Both the position numbers and the translations under genes were made by a program. From Chloroflexota bacterium (lineage in GTDB: Bacteria > Chloroflexota > Anaerolineae > Anaerolineales > UBA4823), in NCBI GenBank assembly GCA_029557965.1, contig JAKQIM010000026.1:1-64000 (forward strand): a DNA stretch of 64,000 nt, written 5' to 3'. A model generated the notes under the pieces. The model saw nothing but the letters and a program-made list of their open reading frames with translations. It was not told the DNA's origin and did not search any database. Shown here one piece after another: positions 16,475 through 25,977 of this stretch; the first letter of the stretch is position 1, and every line of letters begins with the position of its first letter.

Positions 16475-19400
16475 ATGGGGTTTGTTTTGCATATGTTTGG
16501 CTCGGATTCGCTCACCTTTGGCGTTACAGTGGTTATCCTGGCGTTGGCCTTAGCCGGGGTGGCTTTGCTGTTCTTGCGCGTGGTGCCGCGAATCCTGGCA
16601 CTTCAACAGCCTCCATCTTCTTCTCTTCTTACAATTGATATCCCGGCTTCGGATGACGCCGTGCTGCTGGTCGAAATTGGCGGGCGCGTGCGTTATACCA
16701 ATCCGGTGGCGCGCGATTGGCTTGGCTATGGCGATGAAGAGCCTAACCTGGAACGCCTGGCCCGGCGCACTCGACCGAGCGACCTGTTCTTAGGATTGTG
16801 CGGTTCTGAGGGGCAGGCGCGCTTTTCGCTTGACGGTCGTTTTGTAGAAGGCACTTCTTATTTTGTGCCGCCCAGCAATGGCAAGAGCGGCGCGTACCTG
16901 GTGTCGCTGCGCAGGCCGCAGGTGACGGCGATCACCAATGGCGAAGCGGATGCTTCGGAGCATACCCTGCACATCTTTGCCGAGCTGAGCCAGACGATGG
17001 CCTCTAGCCTGGACCTGGAGACCACGCTGTATGCTATTCTGGAGAGCGTGGAACGCCTGATCCCATCTGATTTTCCTGAGATCACGGTTTGGGATGCGGC
17101 GAAAAAGAATTTACAGCCCTTCCACTTTATTGGTATGCCGGGGGTGGATCGCCGCCTGGAAGAAACGCAAGAACGTTATGCGCCCGATAAGGGTTATTCG
17201 GGCTACCTGGTGACAGAGCGTAAGCCGCTTTTGATCAACGATGTAGATTCCTTCCGTGAGGTGCGCCCCTCAGTTGTTCGTAAGCAGTATCCCTTCAATT
17301 CGTACATGGGTGTGCCGCTGGTAGTAGCCAACGAGCTGGTTGGAACGCTGGAACTGGCCTCTTTGGGTAAGCAGGCTTTCAACGAGTCAGACCTGGAGGT
17401 GCTGCGTGTTTTATCGGGCCAGGCGGCTGTGGCGCTGCATAATGCGATCCTGTTCCAGGGTGAACAGCGGCGCATCTTAGAGCTTTCGGGCCTGGCGAAG
17501 CTGGCGCAGGCCACGGGGCTGGTGCGCGACACCCAAGACTTCTTTGCTCGCCTGATCGAGGGGATTGAGCCCCTAGTAGACGCCCATACGATCGGCTTTT
17601 TGACTTATGACGAGTCAAAACGCCGCCTGCAGGCGCAAGCGCCGTTCAAGGGCATCCCGGTTGAATTTGTGGCGCTTTACGAGGTGCCCATCCCGCCGGG
17701 CAGCCCGGCTGAGGATGTGCTGCTGGCGCAGGAGATGATTGTTGCCCCGCAGGCTACGGAAGATGAGCGCCTGGTGGCGCTGGACCTGGCGCATCTGGCA
17801 CAGGCGGCGGGCATCCAAAACACGATCTTGATGCCGCTGACCTCTGTGGGGCGCTTCTTGGGTTATTTGCAGGTGGCTGATAAGCGCGATGGCCAGCCAT
17901 TCAACCAGGATGACCTGCGGGTGCTGACGATTGTGGCGGGGCAGGCGGCGACGGTGATTGAAAATGCCACCCTGGTGCGGCAGTCTCAAGAACGTGCTCA
18001 GCGTTCTGAAGCCATGCGCCGGATTGCCTCTTTGACCGGCTCTGTGGCAACGGTGGATGAGATCTTATCGTTCTCGCTGCGAGAACTGCTCCACCTGCTG
18101 CGGGCCGATGCCGGGGCGATCTTCTTGCTGGACGAGAACCGGGCCGAGTTGCGCGTGCACAAAGAGTCGCTGCATGGTATTGAGGCTGAGACGGTGGGGC
18201 GCATGGGGCGTATTTCGATGAACGACCCCGATTTCCGCCTGACCGTGACCGCCACGCAAAGGCCTTTCTTCAGCGATGATCTTTCTGAAGAAGCCATGCC
18301 CATGCAAACCTATGCCAACATTGCCACGGCCTTCGGGATGAAGTCGGCGATCATTGTGCCGATCGTGATCCGTGAGCATGGGATTGGCGAATTGATGCTG
18401 GGCAGCCGGTCGAAAGATTTCTTTGACCGGAGCGACCTGATCTTGATCTCGACCACTGCCAGCCAACTGGCAGCGGCGGTTGAGAAATCTACCCTTTATA
18501 CGCAGACGGACGAGAGCCTGCGCCGCCGGGTGGAGCAGCTTTTGGCCCTGACGCGCGTCAGCCGGGAGCTGAACACCAACCTGAAGCTTGAATCGCTGCT
18601 CCAACTGGTTTACGATGAGCTGCTGCACACCACCCAGGCGGGCTGCGGTACCATTTCATTGTTTGAGCTGCAAGACCGCTCGACGGGCAAGCCGCGCCTG
18701 CTGCTTTCATTGGGTGATCCGGCAGAGACTGAGCTGAGCCACCTGGAGCAGTTGGTGCTGACAAAAGAAGAGCCGATCATCGTGGACGATTATGACCATC
18801 CAGATGAGGCGCTGGGCAGCGATGTAAAGCCGCCGCATGAAGGGATCCGCTCTTCACTGGTGGTGCCGATTGCTTACCAGGATGACCTGGCGGGCCTGAT
18901 CCATTTGCACTCTCGAACGGTTGGGCATTTTGATATGACGGCCCTGGATATCACCCAGGCCCTGGCTACGCAGGCTTCCATTGCCATTGGCAATGCCATT
19001 CGCTTCCAAGAACAGAAGCGGCGCAATGAGCTGTTGAACCAACGCGTTGAAACGATGTCGAAGCTGGTGGAGGCTTCTCAGGTGCTTTCGCCAGACCAGC
19101 CGTTGGAGGATGCCCTGGAGGCGATTGCATACGGCATTCAGGATTCCACGCCCTTTAATGTGGTTTTGATCAGCGTGTACAACGCCGAGGGCAATAATTT
19201 GATCCGCGTGGCGGGGGCGGGCCTGCCGCTGGCTACCATGGAAGAGTTCCGCAGCCGGCCCCAGCCCTGGGCCTCGATTAAAGAGATGCTGGACCCGCAG
19301 TTCAAGTATGATTACGCCTACTTCATCCCGTTCGAAAAACGCCCGGTGACGCCAACCGACCTGCACTCGGTGACGGTTTTGCCGCTGGACGAGAGCAGTG

Positions 19401-22400
19401 TGAGCAATGAACAGGCCTGGCATCCGAAAGACTTCTTGCTGATCCCGCTCTTTACCAAGGGCGAGCGCCCGCTGGGCATGATCAGCGTGGATGCGCCGCG
19501 CACCGGGCTGCGCCCCGACCGGCCGACGATTGAGACTCTGGGCGTGTTTGCCAGCCAGGCGGCGCTGACCATCGAGAGCCACCAAGAGCTGCGCAGGCTG
19601 GAAGAACAGGCGCGGGAATTGCAGAATGAGACCGCCCGGGCGCGCCAGGCCCTCGAAGCCTCGCAAACTTATGTGCCGGTTTTGATGCACAAAGACCTTG
19701 AACAGACCATTGCTATCCAGGGATTGAACCAGCGTGGGCGCCGCATCCAGGCGGCTTTGGATATTGCCGAGCTGATCAACCGCCAGGCAAGCCGCGACGA
19801 TGTGCTGCTGACGCTGGGACGTGAAGTGTTGACCCGCATGGATTTGGATATGGTGCTGGTGGGCGAGATCAGCGCGGGCGGGCCGCATTTGCTATACACA
19901 TTGGGGGCCCTCTCGTCGCCTGGCTTGAACGTTGAGTCGCTGTTGGGCCAGCGCAACCCGCTGCGATCGGCGTTGCAGGGCGGCGAGATCATCCTGGTTT
20001 CTAACGTCGAGGAAAGCGCAGATTGGAAGTCTTCACCGCTCTTGGCTTCGCTGGAGGCCAAGGCTTTCGTCAGCCTGCCGATCTTGGTGAATGAGCAGGT
20101 GGACGCGGCGCTCTTGGGGGTCAGCCGTTCGATGATGAACCCGCCAACCGCCGAAGACCAGCACCTGTACAACCTGTTATGCCGCCAGGCGGCGATCTCT
20201 TTGGAGAATTTACGCCTGCTGACAGAAACCAACCGCCGCTTGCAAGAAGTGAACCTGCTGTTAGAGTTCAGCCGCCAGCTTGGCACCCTCGATTCGGCCA
20301 GTGTGCTGCGCACGCTGGTAGAAAGTGCCCTGCAGGTGGTGCCTAATGCGCACGCCGGCATGGTGGCCCTCTGGCAGGCAGAACAAGATGCCTTGGTGGT
20401 GCAGGCGGCCTCTGGTTATATTGATAATAACCGTATTCTTGAGATTCCCTATAAGGCCGGGCAGGCGCTGCCGGGGCAGGCGTTTGAGCGGGGCGAGGCC
20501 ATGCGGGTGGACGAGGTGGATTTTGCCCGCGATTACAACCTGCCCTCTGAGTATTTGCTGATCTACCGCGATGCCACCGAGGGCCGCCTGCCGGTTTCGA
20601 GCCTGTTGGTGCCCATCCAGACCGGTGATAATAAGCTGGGCGTCTTGGTGCTGGATAATTTCAAGGCTTCGTCAGCTTTCACGGTTGAGGACCAGGCTTT
20701 GATCGCTTCACTGGCGCGCCAGACGGCCCTGACGCTGGAAAACGTGCGCTTGTACCAGGCATCAGAACAGCGCGCGGTGCAGCTCTTGGCGCTGACGCAG
20801 GTAGCCGGTACGATCACTTCGAGCTTGCAGACCACGGACCTGATCAACTCTTTGCTAGACCAGGCCAAGAACATTTTGCCGTACGATACGGGGACGCTCT
20901 GGCTGCGCCAGGGCGACAAACTGACCGTGCGCGCGGCGCGCGGCTTTGAAGACAGCGAGCAGCGCATTGGATTATCGGTGGCGGTGGCTGACAGCTTGCT
21001 GTTGAAAGAAATGGTGAACACCAGCCAGCCTCTGTGCGTGGGCGATGTGCGCGAAGACCCGCGCTTCCCATCCTTGATCGAACACCAGTACCTGTCGTGG
21101 TTGGGTGTGCCGTTGATCTCGCAAGGCGAGGTGGTGGGGGTGATTGCGCTGGAAAAGACCGAGCCCGATTTCTACGGGCCAGAGCATATTGCCTCGGCGG
21201 TGACGTTTGCGGGGCAGGCGGCGGTTGGCCTGGTGAACGCGAACCTGTACGAAGAAAGCGTGCGGCGGGCGGCCGAATTGGATGAGCGCACCCAACGCTT
21301 GAGCCTATTGAACCGCCTGTCGGCAGAGTTGAGCGGTTCGCTGGATGTGGAATATATTGTGAGCGTGGCAATTGGCGAGCTGGCCCGGGCGGTGCCCTGC
21401 ACGATGGTGTCGGGCGTGCTCTTCGATACCGATGAACGCGCCATGGTGCTCGCAGAAACGCCCCAGGTGGCTGTCAAGTATCCGGTTGCCCTGCCTGAAA
21501 ATGAAGTATATAGCCGTATTCGCGAATCTTTGGGCGTTTACTCGGTGGAAGATGTGACCGAGGAAAGCTTGCTGGCTTCGCTCAAGGCATTCTTTAAAAA
21601 GCGCTCGACGCGGGCTTTGTTGATCTTGCCGTTGGTGACCGGCAATTACCTGCACGGCATGATGTGGATCCAGGCAGATAAGCCTTACCGCTATGATGCG
21701 GATGAGGTGGAGACGGCACTGACGATTGCCAACCAGGTGGTGGTGGCGATCCAGAATGCCCGCCTGTTTGCAGAGACCGAACGCTTGTTCGCCGAGACCC
21801 AGCAGCGCAGCGAAGAGCTGGGGACGCTGTTTGACATGGGTGTCAACATTACCCAGGTGCTCGATCAGCAGAAGTTGATCGATACCACCTTTGAGAATAC
21901 GATCCGCTTGCTAAAGGCTGATTCAGTGGGCCTGGTGATGACAGGCGATACCGAGAACCTGGTCATTCGAGCCCTGGATCAGGGCGAAAAAGTTGGCCCA
22001 ATGGCCATCCCGCGTTCGGGGAACAGCTTCAGCGAATATGTGCTGCAGAACGGCGAGCCTCTGGTCATCCGCGATATGGATACGGAGCGTGAGACTTTGC
22101 CGGTGAAGGGCTATACGATTGGTTCGCCGGTCAAGAGCTGGTTGGGCGTGCCGCTGACGGTGCGTGGAACAACGAACGGCGTTCTATCGGTGCATGCTTA
22201 CCATCCTCATGCCTTTGGCGATGCACAGTCGCAGTTGCTCAGCCAGGTGGGTAACCAGTTGGCTGTGGCGTTGGATAATGCCCGCTTGTTTGAGACGGTG
22301 CAGACTTACGCCGCCGACCTGGCCAAGCGCGTTTCTGAACGCACGCAAGAGCTGGAGATTGAGCACAACCGCACGCAAACCCTGCTCAACATCATCACCG

Positions 22401-24040
22401 AGCTCTCTGCCAGCCTGGACCTGGACCTGGTGTTGAATCGCACCCTGGCTGTTTTGAACGAGGCCATCAGCGCAGAGCACAGCCTGATCATGCTGGTGCG
22501 TCCGGATGATGAAATGCTGTACCTGCGGGCTTCGCTGGGCTATACGGCCCCGCCGCCCAAGGGTGGCAAGGCTTCTTCCATCCGGCCGAACGAAGGGTTG
22601 GCGGGTTGGGTTTTGGTCAACCGGCAGGCCACGATGGTGCCAGATCTGCTGGAGGATGAGCGCTGGCTGCATAAATCGGAACAGCCTAACCAGCACCGCA
22701 GCGCCCTGGCTGTGCCGTTGATGATGGGTGAAGAAAGCCTGGGCGTGCTGATGCTTTACCACCGCCAGCCGAACCGTTTTGACGGCGGGCAGCTTGACCT
22801 GGTGACGGCAACCGCCAAGCAGATTGCTGTGGCGATCAATAACGCCCAGTTGTATAACCTGATCCGCAACCAGGCTGAGCAGTTGGGCGATATGTTGCGC
22901 ACGCAGCACATTGAGACCAGCCGCTCGCAGGCTATCTTGGAAGCCGTGGCAGATGGTGTGCTGGTGACGGATGCAAACCGGGAGATCACCCTGTTCAACA
23001 TCTCGGCTGAGCGCATCTTGGGGTTGGACCGCTTTGATGTGTTGGGCCGCAGTTTGGAGCATTTCATCGGTTTGTTTGGTAAGGCCGGGCAAACCTGGGT
23101 TAAGACCATTCGCACCTGGTCAGATGATCCCATGTCGTACCGCTCGGGCGAGTCTTACGCAGAGCAGATCGAGCTGGATAACCGCCGGGTCGTGGCGGTG
23201 CACCTCTCGCCGGTGCTGTTGCGCAACGACTTCTTGGGGACGGTGTCGATCTTCAGAGATATTACCCACATGGTTGAGGTGGACCGCTTGAAGTCGGAAT
23301 TTGTGGCGACGGTGAGCCATGAGCTGCGCACGCCGATGACCTCGATCAAGGGGTACGTGGAGATCATGTTGATGGGGGCAGCGGGCAAGCTGAGCGAACA
23401 GCAGGAACACTTCTTGCAGGTGGTCAAGTCAAACACCGAGCGCCTGGCGATCCTGGTCAACGATCTACTGGATATCTCGCGCATCGAGGCGGGGCGGGTG
23501 TCGCTCTCCTTCCAGCCTTTGGACCTGCACAAGATCACCCAGCAAGCGGTTGAGACGATCACCCAGCGCATGAAGGACGAGAGCCGCCCGATGAAGGTGG
23601 AGACCGACCTGGCGCCCGATCTGCCGGTGGCTTACGGCGACGAGGAACGGGTGCAGCAGATCTTAGATAACCTGGTGGAGAACGCGTACCAATACACCCC
23701 TGAGGGAGGCCAAATCCTGATCCGGGTGCACCAGGTGGAAAATGATGTTCAGTTTGATGTGAAGGACAATGGGATTGGTATTTTACCAGAAGACCAGCCG
23801 CGGGTGTTTGAGCGCTTCTTCCGCGGGGAGGACCCCCTGGTGCTGGCAACCTCGGGCACGGGGTTGGGGCTTTCGATCGTCCAGCACCTGGTTGAGATGC
23901 ACCGCGGGCGCATCTGGTTTGAGAGTGCGGGTGTGCCGGGGATGGGAACGGTCTTTTCATTTGCTATACCGATCTACACTGATGAAGACGCTGTTGAGCC
24001 GGTTGATGTACAGGGACGCGACGATGACATCATCCAATAA
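16475..24040 (+). CDS. Giant sensor histidine kinase with about eleven GAF domains
   Basis: A 2521-residue protein, far longer than usual kinases. Residues 13-38 form one transmembrane helix; a short PAS-like region follows. About eleven GAF modules are inferred from the repeated closing helix (A-x-x-NAxLF type) near residues 320, 494, 667, 836, 1029, 1241, 1419, 1582, 1757, 1929 and 2118. A PAS domain (ILEAVADGVLVTD) starts near 2154, HisKA has the phospho-acceptor in SHELRTPM (His2282), and the ATPase domain shows DNLVENAYQYTPEGG and GTGLGLSIV near 2398-2465. No obvious chromophore Cys pattern was traced. It precedes a single-domain REC, its likely phosphate acceptor. Start choice (16475 or 16493) is uncertain. 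Confidence 0.9.
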   Translation: MGFVLHMFGSDSLTFGVTVVILALALAGVALLFLRVVPRILALQQPPSSSLLTIDIPASDDAVLLVEIGGRVRYTNPVARDWLGYGDEEPNLERLARRTRPSDLFLGLCGSEGQARFSLDGRFVEGTSYFVPPSNGKSGAYLVSLRRPQVTAITNGEADASEHTLHIFAELSQTMASSLDLETTLYAILESVERLIPSDFPEITVWDAAKKNLQPFHFIGMPGVDRRLEETQERYAPDKGYSGYLVTERKPLLINDVDSFREVRPSVVRKQYPFNSYMGVPLVVANELVGTLELASLGKQAFNESDLEVLRVLSGQAAVALHNAILFQGEQRRILELSGLAKLAQATGLVRDTQDFFARLIEGIEPLVDAHTIGFLTYDESKRRLQAQAPFKGIPVEFVALYEVPIPPGSPAEDVLLAQEMIVAPQATEDERLVALDLAHLAQAAGIQNTILMPLTSVGRFLGYLQVADKRDGQPFNQDDLRVLTIVAGQAATVIENATLVRQSQERAQRSEAMRRIASLTGSVATVDEILSFSLRELLHLLRADAGAIFLLDENRAELRVHKESLHGIEAETVGRMGRISMNDPDFRLTVTATQRPFFSDDLSEEAMPMQTYANIATAFGMKSAIIVPIVIREHGIGELMLGSRSKDFFDRSDLILISTTASQLAAAVEKSTLYTQTDESLRRRVEQLLALTRVSRELNTNLKLESLLQLVYDELLHTTQAGCGTISLFELQDRSTGKPRLLLSLGDPAETELSHLEQLVLTKEEPIIVDDYDHPDEALGSDVKPPHEGIRSSLVVPIAYQDDLAGLIHLHSRTVGHFDMTALDITQALATQASIAIGNAIRFQEQKRRNELLNQRVETMSKLVEASQVLSPDQPLEDALEAIAYGIQDSTPFNVVLISVYNAEGNNLIRVAGAGLPLATMEEFRSRPQPWASIKEMLDPQFKYDYAYFIPFEKRPVTPTDLHSVTVLPLDESSVSNEQAWHPKDFLLIPLFTKGERPLGMISVDAPRTGLRPDRPTIETLGVFASQAALTIESHQELRRLEEQARELQNETARARQALEASQTYVPVLMHKDLEQTIAIQGLNQRGRRIQAALDIAELINRQASRDDVLLTLGREVLTRMDLDMVLVGEISAGGPHLLYTLGALSSPGLNVESLLGQRNPLRSALQGGEIILVSNVEESADWKSSPLLASLEAKAFVSLPILVNEQVDAALLGVSRSMMNPPTAEDQHLYNLLCRQAAISLENLRLLTETNRRLQEVNLLLEFSRQLGTLDSASVLRTLVESALQVVPNAHAGMVALWQAEQDALVVQAASGYIDNNRILEIPYKAGQALPGQAFERGEAMRVDEVDFARDYNLPSEYLLIYRDATEGRLPVSSLLVPIQTGDNKLGVLVLDNFKASSAFTVEDQALIASLARQTALTLENVRLYQASEQRAVQLLALTQVAGTITSSLQTTDLINSLLDQAKNILPYDTGTLWLRQGDKLTVRAARGFEDSEQRIGLSVAVADSLLLKEMVNTSQPLCVGDVREDPRFPSLIEHQYLSWLGVPLISQGEVVGVIALEKTEPDFYGPEHIASAVTFAGQAAVGLVNANLYEESVRRAAELDERTQRLSLLNRLSAELSGSLDVEYIVSVAIGELARAVPCTMVSGVLFDTDERAMVLAETPQVAVKYPVALPENEVYSRIRESLGVYSVEDVTEESLLASLKAFFKKRSTRALLILPLVTGNYLHGMMWIQADKPYRYDADEVETALTIANQVVVAIQNARLFAETERLFAETQQRSEELGTLFDMGVNITQVLDQQKLIDTTFENTIRLLKADSVGLVMTGDTENLVIRALDQGEKVGPMAIPRSGNSFSEYVLQNGEPLVIRDMDTERETLPVKGYTIGSPVKSWLGVPLTVRGTTNGVLSVHAYHPHAFGDAQSQLLSQVGNQLAVALDNARLFETVQTYAADLAKRVSERTQELEIEHNRTQTLLNIITELSASLDLDLVLNRTLAVLNEAISAEHSLIMLVRPDDEMLYLRASLGYTAPPPKGGKASSIRPNEGLAGWVLVNRQATMVPDLLEDERWLHKSEQPNQHRSALAVPLMMGEESLGVLMLYHRQPNRFDGGQLDLVTATAKQIAVAINNAQLYNLIRNQAEQLGDMLRTQHIETSRSQAILEAVADGVLVTDANREITLFNISAERILGLDRFDVLGRSLEHFIGLFGKAGQTWVKTIRTWSDDPMSYRSGESYAEQIELDNRRVVAVHLSPVLLRNDFLGTVSIFRDITHMVEVDRLKSEFVATVSHELRTPMTSIKGYVEIMLMGAAGKLSEQQEHFLQVVKSNTERLAILVNDLLDISRIEAGRVSLSFQPLDLHKITQQAVETITQRMKDESRPMKVETDLAPDLPVAYGDEERVQQILDNLVENAYQYTPEGGQILIRVHQVENDVQFDVKDNGIGILPEDQPRVFERFFRGEDPLVLATSGTGLGLSIVQHLVEMHRGRIWFESAGVPGMGTVFSFAIPIYTDEDAVEPVDVQGRDDDIIQ

Positions 24041-24069
24041 ACACTCACGGCAGGATGGTAGAGGGAAAA

Positions 24070-24453
24070 ATGGCGAAAATATTGATTGCTGAAGATGAAC
24101 GCGACATCCGGGATTTGATCACCTTTACGCTGCGTTTTGCGGGCTATGAGGTGGTGCCGACGGCGAACGGTGAAGAGGCTTACCTGACGGCCAAGGATAT
24201 GGAGCAAAAGCCAGACCTGATCATGATGGACGTGCGCATGCCCAGGATGACTGGCTATGAGGCTTGCAAGGCGATGAAGGCCGAGCCATCGATCGCGGGC
24301 ATCCCGGTGGTGTTCCTGTCTGCAAAGGGGCAGGAATCAGAGGTCAACACAGGGATGGACGTGGGCGCGGATGAGTACATTTTGAAGCCGTTTTCGCCCG
24401 ATCAATTAATGGATCGGGTGAAGACGATCCTTAAAAAATACGGCAAGGGATAG
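24070..24453 (+). CDS. Single-domain response regulator (CheY-like)
   Basis: A 127-residue REC domain: acidic pocket AEDE, phospho-acceptor Asp54 in IMMDVRMP, Thr/Ser switch in VVFLSAKG and Lys in YILKPFS. There is no output domain. ATG 24070 has GAGGGA upstream; the 24055 start would lack it. It lies 29 nt after the giant kinase and 10 nt before the second alpha/beta hydrolase, so it is the natural phosphotransfer partner. With no DNA-binding part, its output must be through protein contacts, for example with the GTPase or the degenerate GGDEF protein of the same operon. Confidence 0.92.
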   Translation: MAKILIAEDERDIRDLITFTLRFAGYEVVPTANGEEAYLTAKDMEQKPDLIMMDVRMPRMTGYEACKAMKAEPSIAGIPVVFLSAKGQESEVNTGMDVGADEYILKPFSPDQLMDRVKTILKKYGKG

Positions 24454-24463
24454 TGAGTGGCCA

Positions 24464-25252
24464 ATGAGCATCGTTACACTGGATGGTGAAATAATCCATT
24501 ATGAGGTGCTGGGGCGGGGCCGGCCGTTGTTCTTTTTGCACGGCTGGGTTGGCTCTTGGCGCTATTGGATTCCGACCATGCAGGCAGCTTCGATTACCTA
24601 CCGGGCGTATGCCATCGATATGTGGGGGTTTGGCGATACGGCGAAGCGCGCAGAGCGCTATACGCTCGAACAGCAGGTGAAACTGTTAGACAGTTTCATG
24701 GAGGCGCTGGGTATTGCGAAGATTGCCATTGTGGGGCACGGGTTGGGGGCGGTTGTGGGCCTGAACTTTGTGGTCAAGAATCCACAGTTGGTAGATCGGG
24801 CGCTGCTGACGGGATTCCCGTTGGGGAATTCGGCGGTGAGTGCGCGCTTGCGATCTGCGCCATTGCCCGAGCTGGTGGACTGGCTTTTGGGCAAGACGCC
24901 GGGCACCGACGCGGCGCGGGCAGAGGCCAATAAGACGGATCCACAGGCGGTGCGCGTGTCGCTGGATGATATGGACGCGCTCAACCTGCTGGACCAGACG
25001 ATGCGCATGACTACGCCGTGCTTGTTTGTGCATGGGCAAAACGATCCGGCAGTAGAGGCGCCGCCGGTGGAGTTGTTGAACACATTGCCAGATAACACAC
25101 ATGAGGTGATCTTTGATGCGACGGGGCATTTCCCGATGCTGGACGATGCGAATAAGTTCAACCGTTTGCTGGCCGATTTCCTGTCGCTGCCTTCGGGGGT
25201 AAGCCCGCGCGACTTGCAGTTGAAGGAAGAGTGGAAGCGGCGGGTGAGGTAA
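24464..25252 (+). CDS. Alpha/beta-hydrolase paralogue lacking the nucleophile Ser (Ser93 to Gly)
   Basis: A 262-residue alpha/beta-hydrolase fold protein, paralogous to the one at 11577-12485 (shared IIHYEVLGRGRPLFFLHGW, AIDMWGFGDT and LDSFMEALGI). The nucleophile elbow reads VGHGLGAVV: codon GGG at 24740-24742 gives Gly93 exactly where the paralogue has Ser93. The Asp (HGQNDP) and His (DATGHFPML) positions are kept. It is therefore predicted to lack esterase activity and may serve as a binding or regulatory subunit. Last gene of the operon; the tRNA-Asn promoter begins 7 nt after its stop. Confidence 0.85.
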   Translation: MSIVTLDGEIIHYEVLGRGRPLFFLHGWVGSWRYWIPTMQAASITYRAYAIDMWGFGDTAKRAERYTLEQQVKLLDSFMEALGIAKIAIVGHGLGAVVGLNFVVKNPQLVDRALLTGFPLGNSAVSARLRSAPLPELVDWLLGKTPGTDAARAEANKTDPQAVRVSLDDMDALNLLDQTMRMTTPCLFVHGQNDPAVEAPPVELLNTLPDNTHEVIFDATGHFPMLDDANKFNRLLADFLSLPSGVSPRDLQLKEEWKRRVR

Positions 25253-25258
25253 CTATCC

Positions 25259-25287
25259 TTGACATGCTTACCGGTTGCGCTTATAAT
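25259..25287 (+). promoter_or_regulatory. Consensus sigma70-type promoter of tRNA-Asn
   Basis: TTGACA (25259-25264), a 17-nt spacer and TATAAT (25282-25287): a perfect match to the consensus, as expected for a stable-RNA gene. It begins 7 nt after the preceding stop codon. Confidence 0.9.
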
Positions 25288-25310
25288 GGCGGTCGCTTGA
25301 CGCAAAACAT

Positions 25311-25384
25311 TCCTCGATAGCTCAATTCGGCAGAGCGGGCGGCTGTTAACCGCTAGGTTCTAGGTTCGAGTCCTAGTCGAGGAG
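25311..25384 (+). tRNA. tRNA-Asn (anticodon GTT)
   Basis: Seventy-four nucleotides fold as a cloverleaf: acceptor TCCTCGA/TCGAGGA, anticodon loop CTGTTAA with GTT, and the T-loop GGTTCGAGTCC. CCA is not encoded. It has its own consensus promoter and is followed by a strong terminator. Confidence 0.97.
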
Positions 25385-25406
25385 CCTGAGTACCTTAGTA
25401 CATTAA

Positions 25407-25447
25407 CAACTCTCCACCTGATATCGGGTGGAGAGTTGTGTTTTCTC
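25407..25447 (+). terminator. Rho-independent terminator after tRNA-Asn
   Basis: CAACTCTCCACC (25407-25418) pairs perfectly with 25427-25438 across an 8-nt loop, followed by TGTTTTCT. It ends the tRNA transcript. Confidence 0.88.
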
Positions 25448-25467
25448 TAGGTGAGGTGAAGCGCGTC

Positions 25468-25860
25468 GTAGTGGCTGTGGAAAGGTGGGGGGTGAATGAC
25501 GCGCCGGTTGCAGCCTCTGATGTGTACCGCGCGGCGGTGAATACGGCGTTGGTTGTGCCGGCGCCGGGGGTATTGGCCAACGATGTGGATATTGATTCGA
25601 TGGCACTGACGGCGATCCTGGACAGCCCGCCGTTGAGCGGAACACTACAGCTTGAAGTGAACGGGGCGTTCACGTACTGGCCTGACCCGGGCTTTACGGG
25701 CCAAGACGCGTTCACCTACCGGGCCTACGATGGAGGGCTGGAGTCGAACCCGGTCAGGGTGGAAATCTGGGTGCAGGATGACCAGCCCCAGAGCCGGTTT
25801 TACCTGCCGCTCGTCTTGGGAGGGCAGCGGCGCCCTGATGGCATCAGTGTCGGGGAATAA
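25468..25860 (+). pseudogene. 3' remnant of a cadherin-like/VCBS-repeat surface protein
   Basis: The frame reads as one late repeat of a large secreted protein: GVNDAPVAASDVYRAA, then PGVLANDVDIDS, then GTLQLEVNGAFTYWPDPGF and DAFTYRAYDGGL, the standard Ig-like/cadherin-like/VCBS repeat. It is followed by a tail with FYLPLVLGG, a stretch often seen near the C terminus of Chloroflexota exported proteins. There is no signal peptide, and the only in-frame start candidates (GTG 25438 and later) lie in or next to the tRNA terminator. It is best read as a truncated gene end left beside the tRNA. A short expressed protein is possible but unlikely. Confidence 0.6.
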
Positions 25861-25977
25861 GGCTGGCATTTTTCGTGAATGGTGATGGGATTTCACGCAT
25901 TCTCAGTTGCGTATTCCTATCATGTCGACTATACTCAGGCCTTGATCTATCGTCTATCCGGATCAAGGAGAATTTCT

